Shown: positions 18,852 through 30,438 of the stretch, in pieces
Position numbering within the stretch: position 1 is the first letter of the stretch
Layout: every line of letters begins with the position of its first letter
Assembly: GCF_947495325.1 (NCBI RefSeq)
Contig: NZ_CANLYK010000002.1
Span: 682,001-746,000, forward strand
DNA from: an uncultured Allomuricauda sp.
GTDB taxonomy: Bacteria > Bacteroidota > Bacteroidia > Flavobacteriales > Flavobacteriaceae
Length of the DNA stretch: 64,000 bases
Direction: 5' to 3'
Notes under the pieces: generated by a model
What the model was told of the DNA's origin: nothing
Database searches by the model: none
The model's input: only the letters and a program-made list of their open reading frames with translations
Translations under genes and position numbers: made by a program

Positions 18852-19460
18852 TTATTTTTTTGGAAAAAGCTTGTGGGCCATTACTTCTTCCATTTGTAGC
18901 ACATGGCGTTCTGTGTGTCCGGCCGCAAAAATAATAAGCTGTACGCCATCAACTGTTCCGAAGGGCAAATCACTGTTAAAACGGTTCCTTAAATCGTCTT
19001 CGGTCGTTTCAACATAGGCAATATGCTCATTTCTTTTATCTACATAAGCTTTTACGGTAGCCTCGAATGAACCAAATTTTCCACTTGGTTCAAAAGGTTC
19101 AGCAGTTTTTACTCTATTACTTCTATCCGTTATGATTCCCATAAGCTGATCATCCTTGAGTTTAAGCGAATCTTTTAAAGCTGGGTTTGGACCAGCAGCC
19201 ACGGTTTTTTGTATGAATGAACCAAATGCGTTTTCAGTTATTGCAAGATGCTCAACACATTCAGCAATGGACCAAGCCTCTTCTTCCGGTTTAAAATTTA
19301 ATTGTTCATCTGTTAGGCCATCCACCACCTTTGTCATATGATTCCTAGATTCAGTAAGATATTGAATGACCATTTTGCGTTCATCATCCGTAAGCTTTTC
19401 GCTATCAATACTAAAGCTGAACAGCATCAAGGCAACGATTGGTAAAATCAATTTTTTCAT
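18852..19460 (-). CDS. DinB superfamily protein, exported
   Basis: A 202-residue protein with a short signal peptide (MKKLILPIVALMLFSFSIDS) followed by a DinB-like four-helix bundle. The expected metal-binding His residues are visible in CVEHLAITE and in FAAGHTERHVLQMEE. DinB-fold proteins are metal-dependent and include thiol S-transferases and hydrolases; this family member is of unknown substrate. The export signal would place it in the periplasm. It is transcribed alone and ended by the hairpin at 18800-18826. Confidence 0.82.
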   Translation of the reverse strand: MKKLILPIVALMLFSFSIDSEKLTDDERKMVIQYLTESRNHMTKVVDGLTDEQLNFKPEEEAWSIAECVEHLAITENAFGSFIQKTVAAGPNPALKDSLKLKDDQLMGIITDRSNRVKTAEPFEPSGKFGSFEATVKAYVDKRNEHIAYVETTEDDLRNRFNSDLPFGTVDGVQLIIFAAGHTERHVLQMEEVMAHKLFPKK

Positions 19461-22019
<2,559 letters not shown>

Positions 22020-22070
22020 TTTTAGAGCTATACGTATAGACTAGTAGAAAAAGAAAATTAATTATATAAG

Positions 22071-22106
22071 ACTGTCATAACCAACTTAGGTTGTGGCAGT
22101 TTTTTT
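22071..22106 (+). terminator. Rho-independent terminator between katG and the ankyrin gene
   Basis: A 12-bp stem with three G-U pairs (ACTGTCATAACC / GGTTGTGGCAGT) and loop AACTTA is followed by seven T residues. It stands 51 bases after the katG stop and 18 bases before the ankyrin-gene ATG, so it could act as a partial terminator inside a katG-ankyrin unit. Confidence 0.8.
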
Positions 22107-22123
22107 ATACCTTTCCAAGACAA

Positions 22124-22603
22124 ATGGACACCAAAGAAGATTTTTTTAATGAAATAAGAAATGGCAATGTTTCAGCAGTTGGGAAACTCTTGGATGCCAA
22201 CACGGAATTGCTGGAAACCGTGGACCAAAGAGGTTCCACCCCATTAATTTTGGCAACTTATTACGGGCATGTACAAATAGCAGAACTGTTGTTGGACAAG
22301 GGAGCCAAAATCGATTCAAAAGATAGCTCGGGAAATACTGCTTTAATGGGTGTTTGCTTTAAAGGGTTTACCAGCATTGCCAAACTTTTGATTGAAGCAG
22401 GAGCCAATGTCAACCATATTAATTCAATGGGGGCAACCTGTCTCATTTACGCCGCTACATTCAATCGTATGGAAATTGCACAATTGCTCTTAGAGCATGG
22501 CGCAGATACAGCTGCCAAAGATGCGCGTGGAAGCACTGCTTTGGATCATGCCAAAATGCAAGAAGCCAAAACAATGATAGAATTATTGGAAACAAAAGGG
22601 TAA
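22124..22603 (+). CDS. Ankyrin-repeat protein, probable catalase partner
   Basis: A 159-residue protein made of about four ankyrin repeats (RGSTPLILATYYGHVQIAEL, SGNTALMGVCFKGFTSIAKL, MGATCLIYAATFNRMEIAQL, RGSTALDHAK). The ATG at 22124 was chosen; upstream frame sequence lies in the terminator. There is no signal peptide. Ankyrin genes next to catalase genes are known in Pseudomonas aeruginosa (katB-ankB) and Campylobacter jejuni (katA-Cj1386), where they support full catalase activity, in the latter case through haem supply. A similar role for KatG is inferred from position. Confidence 0.82.
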   Translation: MDTKEDFFNEIRNGNVSAVGKLLDANTELLETVDQRGSTPLILATYYGHVQIAELLLDKGAKIDSKDSSGNTALMGVCFKGFTSIAKLLIEAGANVNHINSMGATCLIYAATFNRMEIAQLLLEHGADTAAKDARGSTALDHAKMQEAKTMIELLETKG

Positions 22604-22613
22604 TCACCATTAA

Positions 22614-23237
22614 ATGGATTCAAAGGAACAACTCAATACAATTAAACAGATAAAAGCTATTTCCGAAACAGGCTTGGTGTATGCCACAGACCCTTATGCT
22701 AGGGAACGCTACGAAGAGCTAAAGCAAATAAGTTTAAAATTGATGGCCCACATGGCAGATTCCTCAATTGAAGTATTGCAGGATTTTTTTATGCCCGAAA
22801 AAGACTATCCAACACCAAAGGTAGACGTAAGAGGTTTCGTGTTGAATGATAAGGATGAAATTTTGATGGCCAAAGAAAGTGTGGATGATAAATGGACCAT
22901 TCCAGGGGGTTGGGCGGATATAGGCAATACCCCTTCCGAAATTGCGGTTAAAGAAATTCATGAGGAAACAGGAATGGAGACAGAAGCCGTAAGGCTTTTG
23001 GCAGTTTATGACAAGCAGGTTCATCCGCATCCACCAGAACCCTATTATATTTATAAATTAATTTTCCTCTGCCGAATAGTTGGTGGGGAACTTAAAGCAG
23101 GTTTTGATATGCTTGGAGCTGATTTCTTTTCTTTGGATAATCTCCCGGAGCTTTCAACAGATAGGATTTTAGAAGATCAGTTGAAGCATTTGTTCAAGCT
23201 GACCAAATCCATGGAATATGAAGTGTATTTTGATTAA
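22614..23237 (+). CDS. NUDIX hydrolase
   Basis: A 207-residue protein with an N-terminal helical Nudix-associated region (about 1-60) and a Nudix domain at about 66-195. The Nudix box reads GGWADIGNTPSEIAVKEIHE and continues ETGM; it follows G-x5-E-x7-xE-x2-EE-x-G with Lys in place of the usual Arg, and keeps the metal-binding Glu residues. Relatives hydrolyse nucleoside diphosphates linked to another group. The substrate is not predictable. It lies 10 bases after the ankyrin gene and 5 bases before the omega-amidase gene, suggesting an operon. Confidence 0.9.
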   Translation: MDSKEQLNTIKQIKAISETGLVYATDPYARERYEELKQISLKLMAHMADSSIEVLQDFFMPEKDYPTPKVDVRGFVLNDKDEILMAKESVDDKWTIPGGWADIGNTPSEIAVKEIHEETGMETEAVRLLAVYDKQVHPHPPEPYYIYKLIFLCRIVGGELKAGFDMLGADFFSLDNLPELSTDRILEDQLKHLFKLTKSMEYEVYFD

Positions 23238-23242
23238 GGCGA

Positions 23243-24016
23243 ATGTCACCAAAACTTAAAATAGCTCTTGTTCAATCCCATTTAATTTGGGAAAACCCTC
23301 AGTCAAATAGAGAAGTTTTTTCAAAAAAAATTGATTCAATTTCAGGAGATATAGACCTAATTATCCTACCAGAAATGTTCTCCACAGGCTTCACCATGAA
23401 TCCCCAGAATATTGATACATCAGAGGGGATAAATACGGTTGAGTGGATGCGAAAAACGGCTTTGAAAAAAGAAGTCGCTATAGTTGGCAGCATTGTTTTT
23501 ACAGAAAACAACAAAAATTTTAATAGGCTATTTTTTGTTTATCCAAATGGAGAATATAAAAGCTATGATAAAAAACACACTTTTACTTTGGCCGGTGAAG
23601 ACCAGATTTATAAAGCTGGCGACACCAAATTAATTGTTGACTACAAAGGGTTTAAGATTTGTCCATTGATATGTTATGACCTTCGTTTTCCCGTATGGGC
23701 CAGGAATGTGGAAGATTACGATGTACTCATCTATGTGGCCAATTGGCCCAAACCTCGAATAGATGCTTGGGATTCGTTGTTAAAGGCACGAGCTATTGAA
23801 AATATGTCCTATTGTATTGGGGTAAATAGGATTGGACTGGATGGATTGGGATACGAATATTCGGGACATTCAGCCACTTATGATGTGCTGGGAAATCAAT
23901 TGGTATATTCGGAAAAGGAAGAAATTTTGTATACGACACTTTATAAAAACGACATAGATTCAACTCGGAATAAGCTGAAATTTTTGGAAGACCGAGACGA
24001 ATTTAATTTGATATGA
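23243..24016 (+). CDS. Carbon-nitrogen hydrolase, omega-amidase type
   Basis: A 257-residue nitrilase-superfamily enzyme. The Glu-Lys-Cys triad is in LPEMFSTGF (Glu44), YDKKHTFTLAGE and CPLICYDLRFPVW. The sequence is closest to the Nit2/YafV group, which removes ammonia from alpha-ketoglutaramate and alpha-ketosuccinamate produced by glutamine and asparagine transamination. It is the last gene of the run that starts at 22124. The 3' end overlaps the convergent Ig-like lipoprotein gene by 14 bases. Confidence 0.9.
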   Translation: MSPKLKIALVQSHLIWENPQSNREVFSKKIDSISGDIDLIILPEMFSTGFTMNPQNIDTSEGINTVEWMRKTALKKEVAIVGSIVFTENNKNFNRLFFVYPNGEYKSYDKKHTFTLAGEDQIYKAGDTKLIVDYKGFKICPLICYDLRFPVWARNVEDYDVLIYVANWPKPRIDAWDSLLKARAIENMSYCIGVNRIGLDGLGYEYSGHSATYDVLGNQLVYSEKEEILYTTLYKNDIDSTRNKLKFLEDRDEFNLI

Positions 24017-25622
24017 TAAAGGTCTGCTCCAATTCCCAATTGGCACGCACATCAATAATATCAGGGTAATAACTAATTTTTTCTGGTTGTATTTTTTTTA
24101 GATAATTCCCTGTATCCCAGACCCCATTTCCGTTATCATCAAAAATTACGCGAACCCTATATTTTCCAGGTTCAAGATTATTGAACTCAAAAGTAACGGG
24201 TCGTTCCGCAATGAGTTCACGTTTAACTTCTCCTTTTTCTTCGGTTAATTGTACAATCATGGGAAAACGGATGTCTCCATTAATGGTAACACGCAGGTTT
24301 CCATAATCGGCATAACTTCCAGTTGATATATTATAGTTTAAGGTGTCGTTCTGAACCCCAAAAAAGTCGGTAACAGCTCCTGGTAAAAAAGAAAAACGGT
24401 ATTGCTGATTGGGTTCTATGGCAAAATCAAAATCAATTTTATTGCCAATTGTATCTAACTCATAGGTATACGAAGCTAATAAGGAATCGTTCAGTACCAA
24501 TCCAATTCTGGTGGTGTCTAAGCTCCTAAGTGGCGTATTGGCGAGCACGCTAAACGTATCTTCAAAATTCATTTTACCACTAACAGAAGTTCCAAGACGC
24601 AAAGAGTCCATAGGCAGTTTTCTGGACTTTACCGTAAATGTGTCTATTTTTTCAAGTTTTTCATTGGTAACCGTAAAAATAATGGAATCCAGGTCGGTAG
24701 GGTTCAACCAATAGTTTAGGGTGTCTTTTTCTCGTTCTTTTAAAATAACAGTCTTTACAGAATCTGGAAGTGAAGTTAAAGTTTCAATTTTAAAATCTCT
24801 TTTATCTCCCTGATATCCAAAAAGAATCCGATTTTTTGCCACGTAGCTGGGCACAGAAATACTATAATCGGGCTGTTCTTTGAACAGATTCAATAAATAG
24901 ATTGAATCGGTGGGAATGGAAATTGTATCCTGCAAAAAACCAATTTTGTCTTGCCTTTGGTCAAAAAGATTATTCTTATTTACGTCTTTTATCGCAAATA
25001 TGGCATAGTTTCCAGCCTTCAGGTTTTTGAGTTCAAAAAGGGGAAGACTATCTGAGGTACTGGTTAAATAGTTGGGGGGGTTTTTGTATACGGTAGAATC
25101 AGTGTAGGCACTATCAAGTTCATAGAGCATAACACTTATATATTCATCAGCTTTTCGATTAAAAGCATCTTTAACGGCACCTGATACTTTTAAGGAATCA
25201 ATATAGGTGCCCGTTGAAAAAACATAGGAAAAAAAGCTATTCGGATTACCTTCATTATTATCTACAATGCTTTGTCCAAAGTTGAGGGTGTATGTTGTAT
25301 TTTCCTTTAAAGTGTCCTTAATAATCACTTCAATATATTTGCTGGCACCACTCAATGGTTTTATTTCTGGAGCGTGCTTAAAAGGAGGAGAAACAATCAA
25401 TTGGTTTTGTGCATCTTCCAGTTTAACCAATTCATCAAAATACAAACGTATTTTTTGTGCCTTAAAATTGATGGAATAATTTTCAGGCTCTGCTTTTGTA
25501 AGCTTGGGAGGGATAATATCTTTTTCCCCACCTGTTGGGTTTCCACGTTTGGCACATTGCCAAAGCGCCAAACCGGCCAGGGCTAAAAAGAAAAAGCTCA
25601 AGAATCTTTTTAAGTATATCAT
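24003..25622 (-). CDS. SbsA Ig-like domain lipoprotein
   Basis: A 539-residue lipoprotein. The ATG at 25622 gives a compact signal peptide with lipobox LALAGLALWQC; a longer frame to 25652 has no better start. The first domain (about 30-130) reads DIIPPKLTKAEPENYSINFK and AQKIRLYFDELVKL, the opening of the SbsA-type bacterial Ig-like domain. Further beta-rich Ig-like repeats follow to the end, where RVIFDDNGNGVWDTG is a Ca-binding-like turn. It is probably attached to the cell envelope. The role is unknown. It is convergent with the omega-amidase gene and lies 72 bases after comF. Confidence 0.8.
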   Translation of the reverse strand: MIYLKRFLSFFFLALAGLALWQCAKRGNPTGGEKDIIPPKLTKAEPENYSINFKAQKIRLYFDELVKLEDAQNQLIVSPPFKHAPEIKPLSGASKYIEVIIKDTLKENTTYTLNFGQSIVDNNEGNPNSFFSYVFSTGTYIDSLKVSGAVKDAFNRKADEYISVMLYELDSAYTDSTVYKNPPNYLTSTSDSLPLFELKNLKAGNYAIFAIKDVNKNNLFDQRQDKIGFLQDTISIPTDSIYLLNLFKEQPDYSISVPSYVAKNRILFGYQGDKRDFKIETLTSLPDSVKTVILKEREKDTLNYWLNPTDLDSIIFTVTNEKLEKIDTFTVKSRKLPMDSLRLGTSVSGKMNFEDTFSVLANTPLRSLDTTRIGLVLNDSLLASYTYELDTIGNKIDFDFAIEPNQQYRFSFLPGAVTDFFGVQNDTLNYNISTGSYADYGNLRVTINGDIRFPMIVQLTEEKGEVKRELIAERPVTFEFNNLEPGKYRVRVIFDDNGNGVWDTGNYLKKIQPEKISYYPDIIDVRANWELEQTFIISN

Positions 25623-25694
25623 AAGATAAACCAGTGTGGAACAAAGAAACAACTAATTTAAAAATTGGAAACAGGTATTAATAAAATTTAACCA

Positions 25695-26399
25695 TTATGG
25701 AACCATGGCAATACTGAGCACAGAAATATCAACAGTTTCAAGTTGGGAGATGGTTTTCGCACATGCTTCAATAGTGGCTCCTGTTGTTATGACATCATCA
25801 ACCAAAAGTATATGTGCATGGGTTTCCAAGGGTTGATTGTTCAATTGAAAAGCTTCTTTTGTATTTTCCCAGCGCAATTGTCTATCCTTTTTGGTCTGTG
25901 TTTTTGTATTACTTTTCTTAATTAGGATATCGTCCCTATAATCCGCATTAATGTGCTGGGCAATTTTTTGGGCAAATAAGGCCACTTGATTGTAACCTCT
26001 TTTCTTTTCTTTCTTTGGATGAAGTGGAACTGGAATTACAATATCAACAGTTTGAAGCAGCTTTTCGTTCTTTACTAAGGCACCGCACCAATCTCCTAAG
26101 AACCCTCCAATATGTTCCTGATTTTTATACTTTAAATGGTGTATAAGGTTCTGTACTGTACCCGTTTTTGCAAAAAAAGCGAAAGAAGCTGCTTTTTTTA
26201 TGGGAAATCTCCCATAAAACATAAGGTCAACAGCATTCTCATCTGAAAAGTTATAATCGGTGAGTGGCAATTCATGTCGACAAACTACACATAGTACCTG
26301 TTCTCCTCTGGATAATTGCGCATTACATCCAAAACATACCGCTGGCAATAGTATGTTGTTAATATCGTTTATTATCTTAGCCAACCTTTTTGTTATCAA
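25695..26399 (-). CDS. comF: ComF family phosphoribosyltransferase-like protein
   Basis: A 234-residue protein. The N-terminal zinc-ribbon cysteines are CFGC and later CVVC (residues about 22-41). The phosphoribosyltransferase fold follows with VDIVIPVPLHPKKEKKRGYN, the family KRGYNQ motif, and the PRPP-binding loop ILLVDDVITTGAT. Related proteins act in DNA uptake during natural transformation. No ATG lies near the N-terminus; translation probably starts at TTG 26397-26399 (or TTG 26382-26384). It is divergent from the coiled-coil gene at 26434 with 34 bases between. Confidence 0.88.
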   Translation of the reverse strand: MITKRLAKIINDINNILLPAVCFGCNAQLSRGEQVLCVVCRHELPLTDYNFSDENAVDLMFYGRFPIKKAASFAFFAKTGTVQNLIHHLKYKNQEHIGGFLGDWCGALVKNEKLLQTVDIVIPVPLHPKKEKKRGYNQVALFAQKIAQHINADYRDDILIKKSNTKTQTKKDRQLRWENTKEAFQLNNQPLETHAHILLVDDVITTGATIEACAKTISQLETVDISVLSIAMVP

Positions 26400-26433
26400 A
26401 TCTTATTACGCTTTTATAGTAGTCTATTAACCC

Positions 26434-27330
26434 ATGGATGCCCAAGATAATAATTTCAACTACAAGATTATTTTTACAGCACTGATAGCTGTAATTGTGG
26501 GTATTTTAATAGCCTTCTATTATAGTTATGCCCAATCTAAGAATCAAATGTCATTTTTGGAGCAGGAAAAATCTCTTTTGGTAAAGGATTTAACCTTGAT
26601 GAAAGCTGAAGTGGATAGATTGTCCGGTCTAAACGAGGTAAACGATATAGAACTACAAACTTCCAGATTTAAGGTCCAGCGATTGTTGGATTCTGTTGGT
26701 CGATTAAACTTCAGTATAACCAAATTGAAAGAAACTCGAAAGGAGCTTCGCATGCTAGAGGTGAAGTTTGATAGCTTAAAGCTTAAAAACAACTTTCTTA
26801 GGTACAATAATAGCCTTTTGGCAAACCGCTATGAGGAAACGCGAAAACAATTGGAAGAAGTACGGGGAAGAGCAAGCAATATGGAACAAGCCGAGTCTTT
26901 ATTGCGTGAGACCAATAAAGAACTTAGTAGAGAACTAAAAATAAAAAGCTACCTAAAACTGCAAGATGCTGAAGGTAGTGGGTTTAGATTGAGGGCAGGA
27001 AGACCCTTAAAAACCAATAAAGCCTCAACTATAGAAAAATTAAGAGGTTGTGTCACTATTTTGAGCGATTCAAACGAAAGAGGAGATGTAAAAGTCCTAT
27101 ATCTGCAATTTTTGGACCCAAATATGGCCGTAATCGAAGATAATGCCAATACCATATCGGTTAGCGGAAACACCTATAGCAAAAAAGTTGAAATTATATA
27201 TACCGGAAAAGAGATAAGTGTTTGCGACGCTATTACGGTTCCAGAGGCATCATTGGAGGAAGGAATTTACACCCTGAACGTTTTTGAGGACGAAAGACTA
27301 CTTGCTTCCACCGAATTTCAGCTAAAATAA
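26434..27330 (+). CDS. Membrane-anchored coiled-coil protein, hypothetical
   Basis: A 298-residue protein with one transmembrane helix at about 11-30 (IIFTALIAVIVGILIAFYYS), a long coiled coil at about 38-170 rich in heptads of Leu, Glu, Lys and Arg, and a beta-rich C-terminal domain at about 180-298 (RGCVTILSDSNERGDVKVLY and onward). Related proteins in Flavobacteriaceae are annotated only as hypothetical. The topology suggests a large periplasmic part. It is divergent from comF and ends 36 bases before glyS. Confidence 0.68.
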   Translation: MDAQDNNFNYKIIFTALIAVIVGILIAFYYSYAQSKNQMSFLEQEKSLLVKDLTLMKAEVDRLSGLNEVNDIELQTSRFKVQRLLDSVGRLNFSITKLKETRKELRMLEVKFDSLKLKNNFLRYNNSLLANRYEETRKQLEEVRGRASNMEQAESLLRETNKELSRELKIKSYLKLQDAEGSGFRLRAGRPLKTNKASTIEKLRGCVTILSDSNERGDVKVLYLQFLDPNMAVIEDNANTISVSGNTYSKKVEIIYTGKEISVCDAITVPEASLEEGIYTLNVFEDERLLASTEFQLK

Positions 27331-27354
27331 GTCACTTCTTTTTAGGCAAAATTC

Positions 27355-27362
27355 TATTTTTG
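27355..27362 (+). promoter_or_regulatory. -7 box placed directly before the glyS start codon
   Basis: TATTTTTG matches TAnnTTTG exactly and ends only four bases before the glyS ATG at 27367. Bacteroidota initiate transcription a few bases downstream of this box, so the transcript would have almost no leader. No -33 TTG is visible. Confidence 0.4.
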
Positions 27363-27366
27363 CCGA

Positions 27367-28902
27367 ATGGCAAATCAAGAAGACATTTTTAAGAAGGTAA
27401 TTTCCCATGCAAAGGAATATGGTTATGTGTTCCAATCCAGTGAGATTTATGATGGGCTCAGTGCGGTTTATGACTATGCGCAGAATGGAGCAGAGCTTAA
27501 GAAAAACATTCGCGAATATTGGTGGCAGGCCATGGTTCAACTCAATGATAATATTGTTGGGATTGATGCGGCCATTTTTATGCACCCTACCACTTGGAAA
27601 GCATCTGGACATGTAGATGCCTTCAATGATCCCTTGATTGACAACAAAGATTCCAAAAAAAGATACCGAGCCGATGTTTTGGTCGAAGATCATGTGGCCA
27701 AAATTGAAGCAAAAATAGATAAAGAGGTTGCCAAGGCTGCCAAACGCTTTGGGGACAGTTTTGACAAGAAGCAATTTTTGGAGACCAATCAACGCGTTCT
27801 GGATTACCAAGCAAAGGCAGATGGAATCCTAAAGCGATTGGGTAAATCTTTGGAAAATGAGGATTTGGGCGATGTAAAGGACTTGATTGAAGAATTGGGA
27901 ATTGCGTGTCCACTTTCTGGGTCTAAAAACTGGACGGATGTAAAGCAGTTCAACCTTATGTTTGGCACGAAGCTTGGAGCTTCAGCAGACTCTGCCATGG
28001 ATCTTTACCTACGGCCAGAAACAGCCCAAGGTATTTTTGTGAACTTTTTGAATGTTCAGAAAACCGGACGGATGAAAATTCCGTTTGGAATAGCACAAAC
28101 TGGAAAGGCCTTCCGTAATGAAATCGTGGCAAGACAGTTTATCTTCCGTATGCGGGAGTTTGAACAAATGGAAATGCAATTTTTCATCAAACCTGGCACG
28201 CAAAAGGAATGGTATGAAAAATGGAAGGAGAAACGTTTGCAGTGGCATCTGTCTCTTGGTATGGGAGAAGATAACTACCGTTTTCACGATCATGAAAAAT
28301 TGGCGCATTACGCAGACGCGGCAGCAGATATTGAATTTAAATTTCCCTTTGGATTTAAAGAATTGGAAGGAATCCATTCCCGTACTGATTTTGATCTGAG
28401 TCAGCATGAAAAACACTCAGGCAAGAAGCTACAATATTTTGACCCAGAATTGAATGAAAGCTATGTGCCTTATGTCCTTGAGACTTCTATTGGTCTGGAT
28501 CGGATGTTCTTGGCTGTTTTTTCAAATTCATTAAAAGAGGAGGAATTGGAAAACGGTACCACACGAACTGTGCTTAAACTACCAGCAGTATTGGCACCCA
28601 CCAAAGCCGCTATTCTACCCCTTTTAAAAAGGGACGGTTTACCAGAAGTGGCCAAAAAACTGCTTGATGAGCTTAAATGGGACTTCAATGTTATTTATGA
28701 CGAAAAGGACGCTGTAGGACGTCGTTATCGCCGTCAAGATGCCGTGGGGACACCATTTTGTATTACCATTGATCATCAAACCTTGGAAGATGAAACCGTA
28801 ACCATCCGCCATAGGGATACCATGGAACAACAACGCGTTGCCCTTTCAGCTGTAAAGGAAATTATTGAGAAAGAGGTAAGTATTAAATATTGGTTGAAAT
28901 AA
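27367..28902 (+). CDS. glyS: Glycine--tRNA ligase, homodimeric type
   Basis: A 511-residue class II synthetase of the alpha2 type. It starts with IFKKVISHAKEYGYVFQSSE. Class II motif 1/2 segments are visible (YLRPETAQGIFVNFL, GIAQTGKAFRNEI, FIFRMREFEQMEMQFF), as is motif 3 (LETSIGLDRMFLAVF). The C-terminal anticodon-binding domain starts near KLPAVLAPTKAAILPL and includes RYRRQDAVGTPFCITID. It charges tRNA-Gly in the cytoplasm. It marks the edge between the core region and the minus-strand accessory stretch that begins at 28937. Confidence 0.97.
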   Translation: MANQEDIFKKVISHAKEYGYVFQSSEIYDGLSAVYDYAQNGAELKKNIREYWWQAMVQLNDNIVGIDAAIFMHPTTWKASGHVDAFNDPLIDNKDSKKRYRADVLVEDHVAKIEAKIDKEVAKAAKRFGDSFDKKQFLETNQRVLDYQAKADGILKRLGKSLENEDLGDVKDLIEELGIACPLSGSKNWTDVKQFNLMFGTKLGASADSAMDLYLRPETAQGIFVNFLNVQKTGRMKIPFGIAQTGKAFRNEIVARQFIFRMREFEQMEMQFFIKPGTQKEWYEKWKEKRLQWHLSLGMGEDNYRFHDHEKLAHYADAAADIEFKFPFGFKELEGIHSRTDFDLSQHEKHSGKKLQYFDPELNESYVPYVLETSIGLDRMFLAVFSNSLKEEELENGTTRTVLKLPAVLAPTKAAILPLLKRDGLPEVAKKLLDELKWDFNVIYDEKDAVGRRYRRQDAVGTPFCITIDHQTLEDETVTIRHRDTMEQQRVALSAVKEIIEKEVSIKYWLK

Positions 28903-28936
28903 TTTTAAAGATTCCTGATTTTTGGACTAATTGATA

Positions 28937-29851
28937 TTAGTTCTGAAGAAACCGGAAAACTCCCTTATTGTTTTTTATCTCAACTGAGATGTTCTTACCA
29001 AAATAACGTGTCTGATCTTTTGTAGGTTTAGACGTATCAAAAGAAATGGATTCTATAACCATAGAATTATTTGGTTTTCTGGCTTTTATACTCACCAAAA
29101 ATCCTTCAGGAGATACATATTCATTAGGACGTGTTTCTACATAACCAACGGATTTAAACCATTTTTTATAAAATTGGGCCTCTATTTGATTGAGCGTTAG
29201 GGTAACACCAGAAAATCTTTTAACAATTTTATTCTTTCGCTTTTCTTCAAAATCAAGCAGATAATTTTTCCGAAGGAGAGAATCATTTTGATGTATAAAT
29301 CCGTTGTGGTCATAGTATTCTTTCTTGTATTCCATCACCCATGATGTAAGCAATGTTTTGCTGTTAAAAATGGAATCTTTAACACTAAGGGATTTAAACC
29401 ATGGAATTATTTTCTTGCCATAGTTTCTTTTTCGGGTGAATGTGTCCAAAGTATAAGTTTTCTCTAATTGCGACCTTAACATGTTCAAATCCCCAACTTT
29501 GTTCACACTAAAAGCAATCCCTCCAACCCCTTCAGGCACGACACCATAAATACCAGATAGACCGGCAGAATCAAAAAATTCAATATAGTTTTCATCGCCA
29601 TACATATAAGTTCCAGTCCATGTTTGCCCGTTTGCCTCAGTGGTTCTGTTTTCCAAAACAACAAGTTCATTGGTCACAAAATCCGAAGAGTTTATGGCAT
29701 TTAGGGCTGTGGAATCAATAACAAAATAAAGGTGGTTAAAATTCAGCTCTACTATGTTATTGGCTTTTCTTTGTTGAGCAAAAGAGTAAGAATGGATTCC
29801 TATTAGCAGCGCGAAAAAGAATAGAAAGGGCGTAGTTTTATAAGGATGCAT
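28937..29851 (-). CDS. Exported DUF5829-like protein
   Basis: A 304-residue protein with a signal peptide ending near SYSFAQQ. The mature part starts with VELNFNHLYFVIDSTALNAI and contains GTYMYGDENYIEFFD and EGVGGIAFSVNKVGDL. This arrangement resembles vicinal-oxygen-chelate (glyoxalase-like) folds and the DUF5829 group, but no metal site can be assigned. It is the last of four closely spaced minus-strand genes starting with the S41 peptidase (gap to the DUF4442 gene 36 bases). Confidence 0.65.
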   Translation of the reverse strand: MHPYKTTPFLFFFALLIGIHSYSFAQQRKANNIVELNFNHLYFVIDSTALNAINSSDFVTNELVVLENRTTEANGQTWTGTYMYGDENYIEFFDSAGLSGIYGVVPEGVGGIAFSVNKVGDLNMLRSQLEKTYTLDTFTRKRNYGKKIIPWFKSLSVKDSIFNSKTLLTSWVMEYKKEYYDHNGFIHQNDSLLRKNYLLDFEEKRKNKIVKRFSGVTLTLNQIEAQFYKKWFKSVGYVETRPNEYVSPEGFLVSIKARKPNNSMVIESISFDTSKPTKDQTRYFGKNISVEIKNNKGVFRFLQN

Positions 29852-29887
29852 ATGGTCCTGATTTTTAATGGATTGAATAGTTGTTAA

Positions 29888-30421
29888 TTAGGTGTTTTTT
29901 TCACTCAGTATTTTTCTTTTCTTTTTATAATACAATTTATCTGCAATATAAATGGTTTTCTGAACCTTACAGAATTCAATGGTTTTATCCTTATTTGTAA
30001 GCGCGGTAGTTTTTATGATTTCCATTTCGTTTTGCTTAGGAATATTGTTTTTAATTTCATCCAATTCTTCCAAAGTATACGTAAAATTAGCATAAAGGTG
30101 TTCTCTTGCAGGTCGTTTAAAAAAGATTTCGGCAGATTTGTCCCAAACCACAAAGTCTTTCCCAAGAAGGTTCATTAACTGAACCATAGGAATTGGGTCT
30201 ACTGCGGAAAACATACTGCCCCCAAAAATGGAATTCACGTAATTTTTATTCTTGTAGCTTATAGGAAGTTTAACGGTAATGTTTAGAAGATCTTCCGATG
30301 CATAAGTAATTCTAGCGGTACTTCTGCGATACATGGGAGATAGATTAAACCCATATTTAAAGAGCTTGTGTTTTTTGATAAACCTAGCTCCTATTTCTGA
30401 TATACTTTGATATAACGACAT
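29888..30421 (-). CDS. DUF4442 hotdog-fold thioesterase-like protein
   Basis: A 177-residue protein. The segments KYGFNLSPMYRRSTARITYA, NSIFGGSMFSAVDPIPMVQL and EIFFKRPAREHLYANFTYT follow the DUF4442/YiiD C-terminal hotdog fold. Those proteins are thought to be acyl-CoA thioesterases or acyl-binding proteins. There is no signal peptide. It lies 17 bases after the DUF1287 gene in the same direction, suggesting co-transcription. Confidence 0.8.
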   Translation of the reverse strand: MSLYQSISEIGARFIKKHKLFKYGFNLSPMYRRSTARITYASEDLLNITVKLPISYKNKNYVNSIFGGSMFSAVDPIPMVQLMNLLGKDFVVWDKSAEIFFKRPAREHLYANFTYTLEELDEIKNNIPKQNEMEIIKTTALTNKDKTIEFCKVQKTIYIADKLYYKKKRKILSEKNT

Positions 30422-30438
30422 AGTATTTGTCTAGATGT

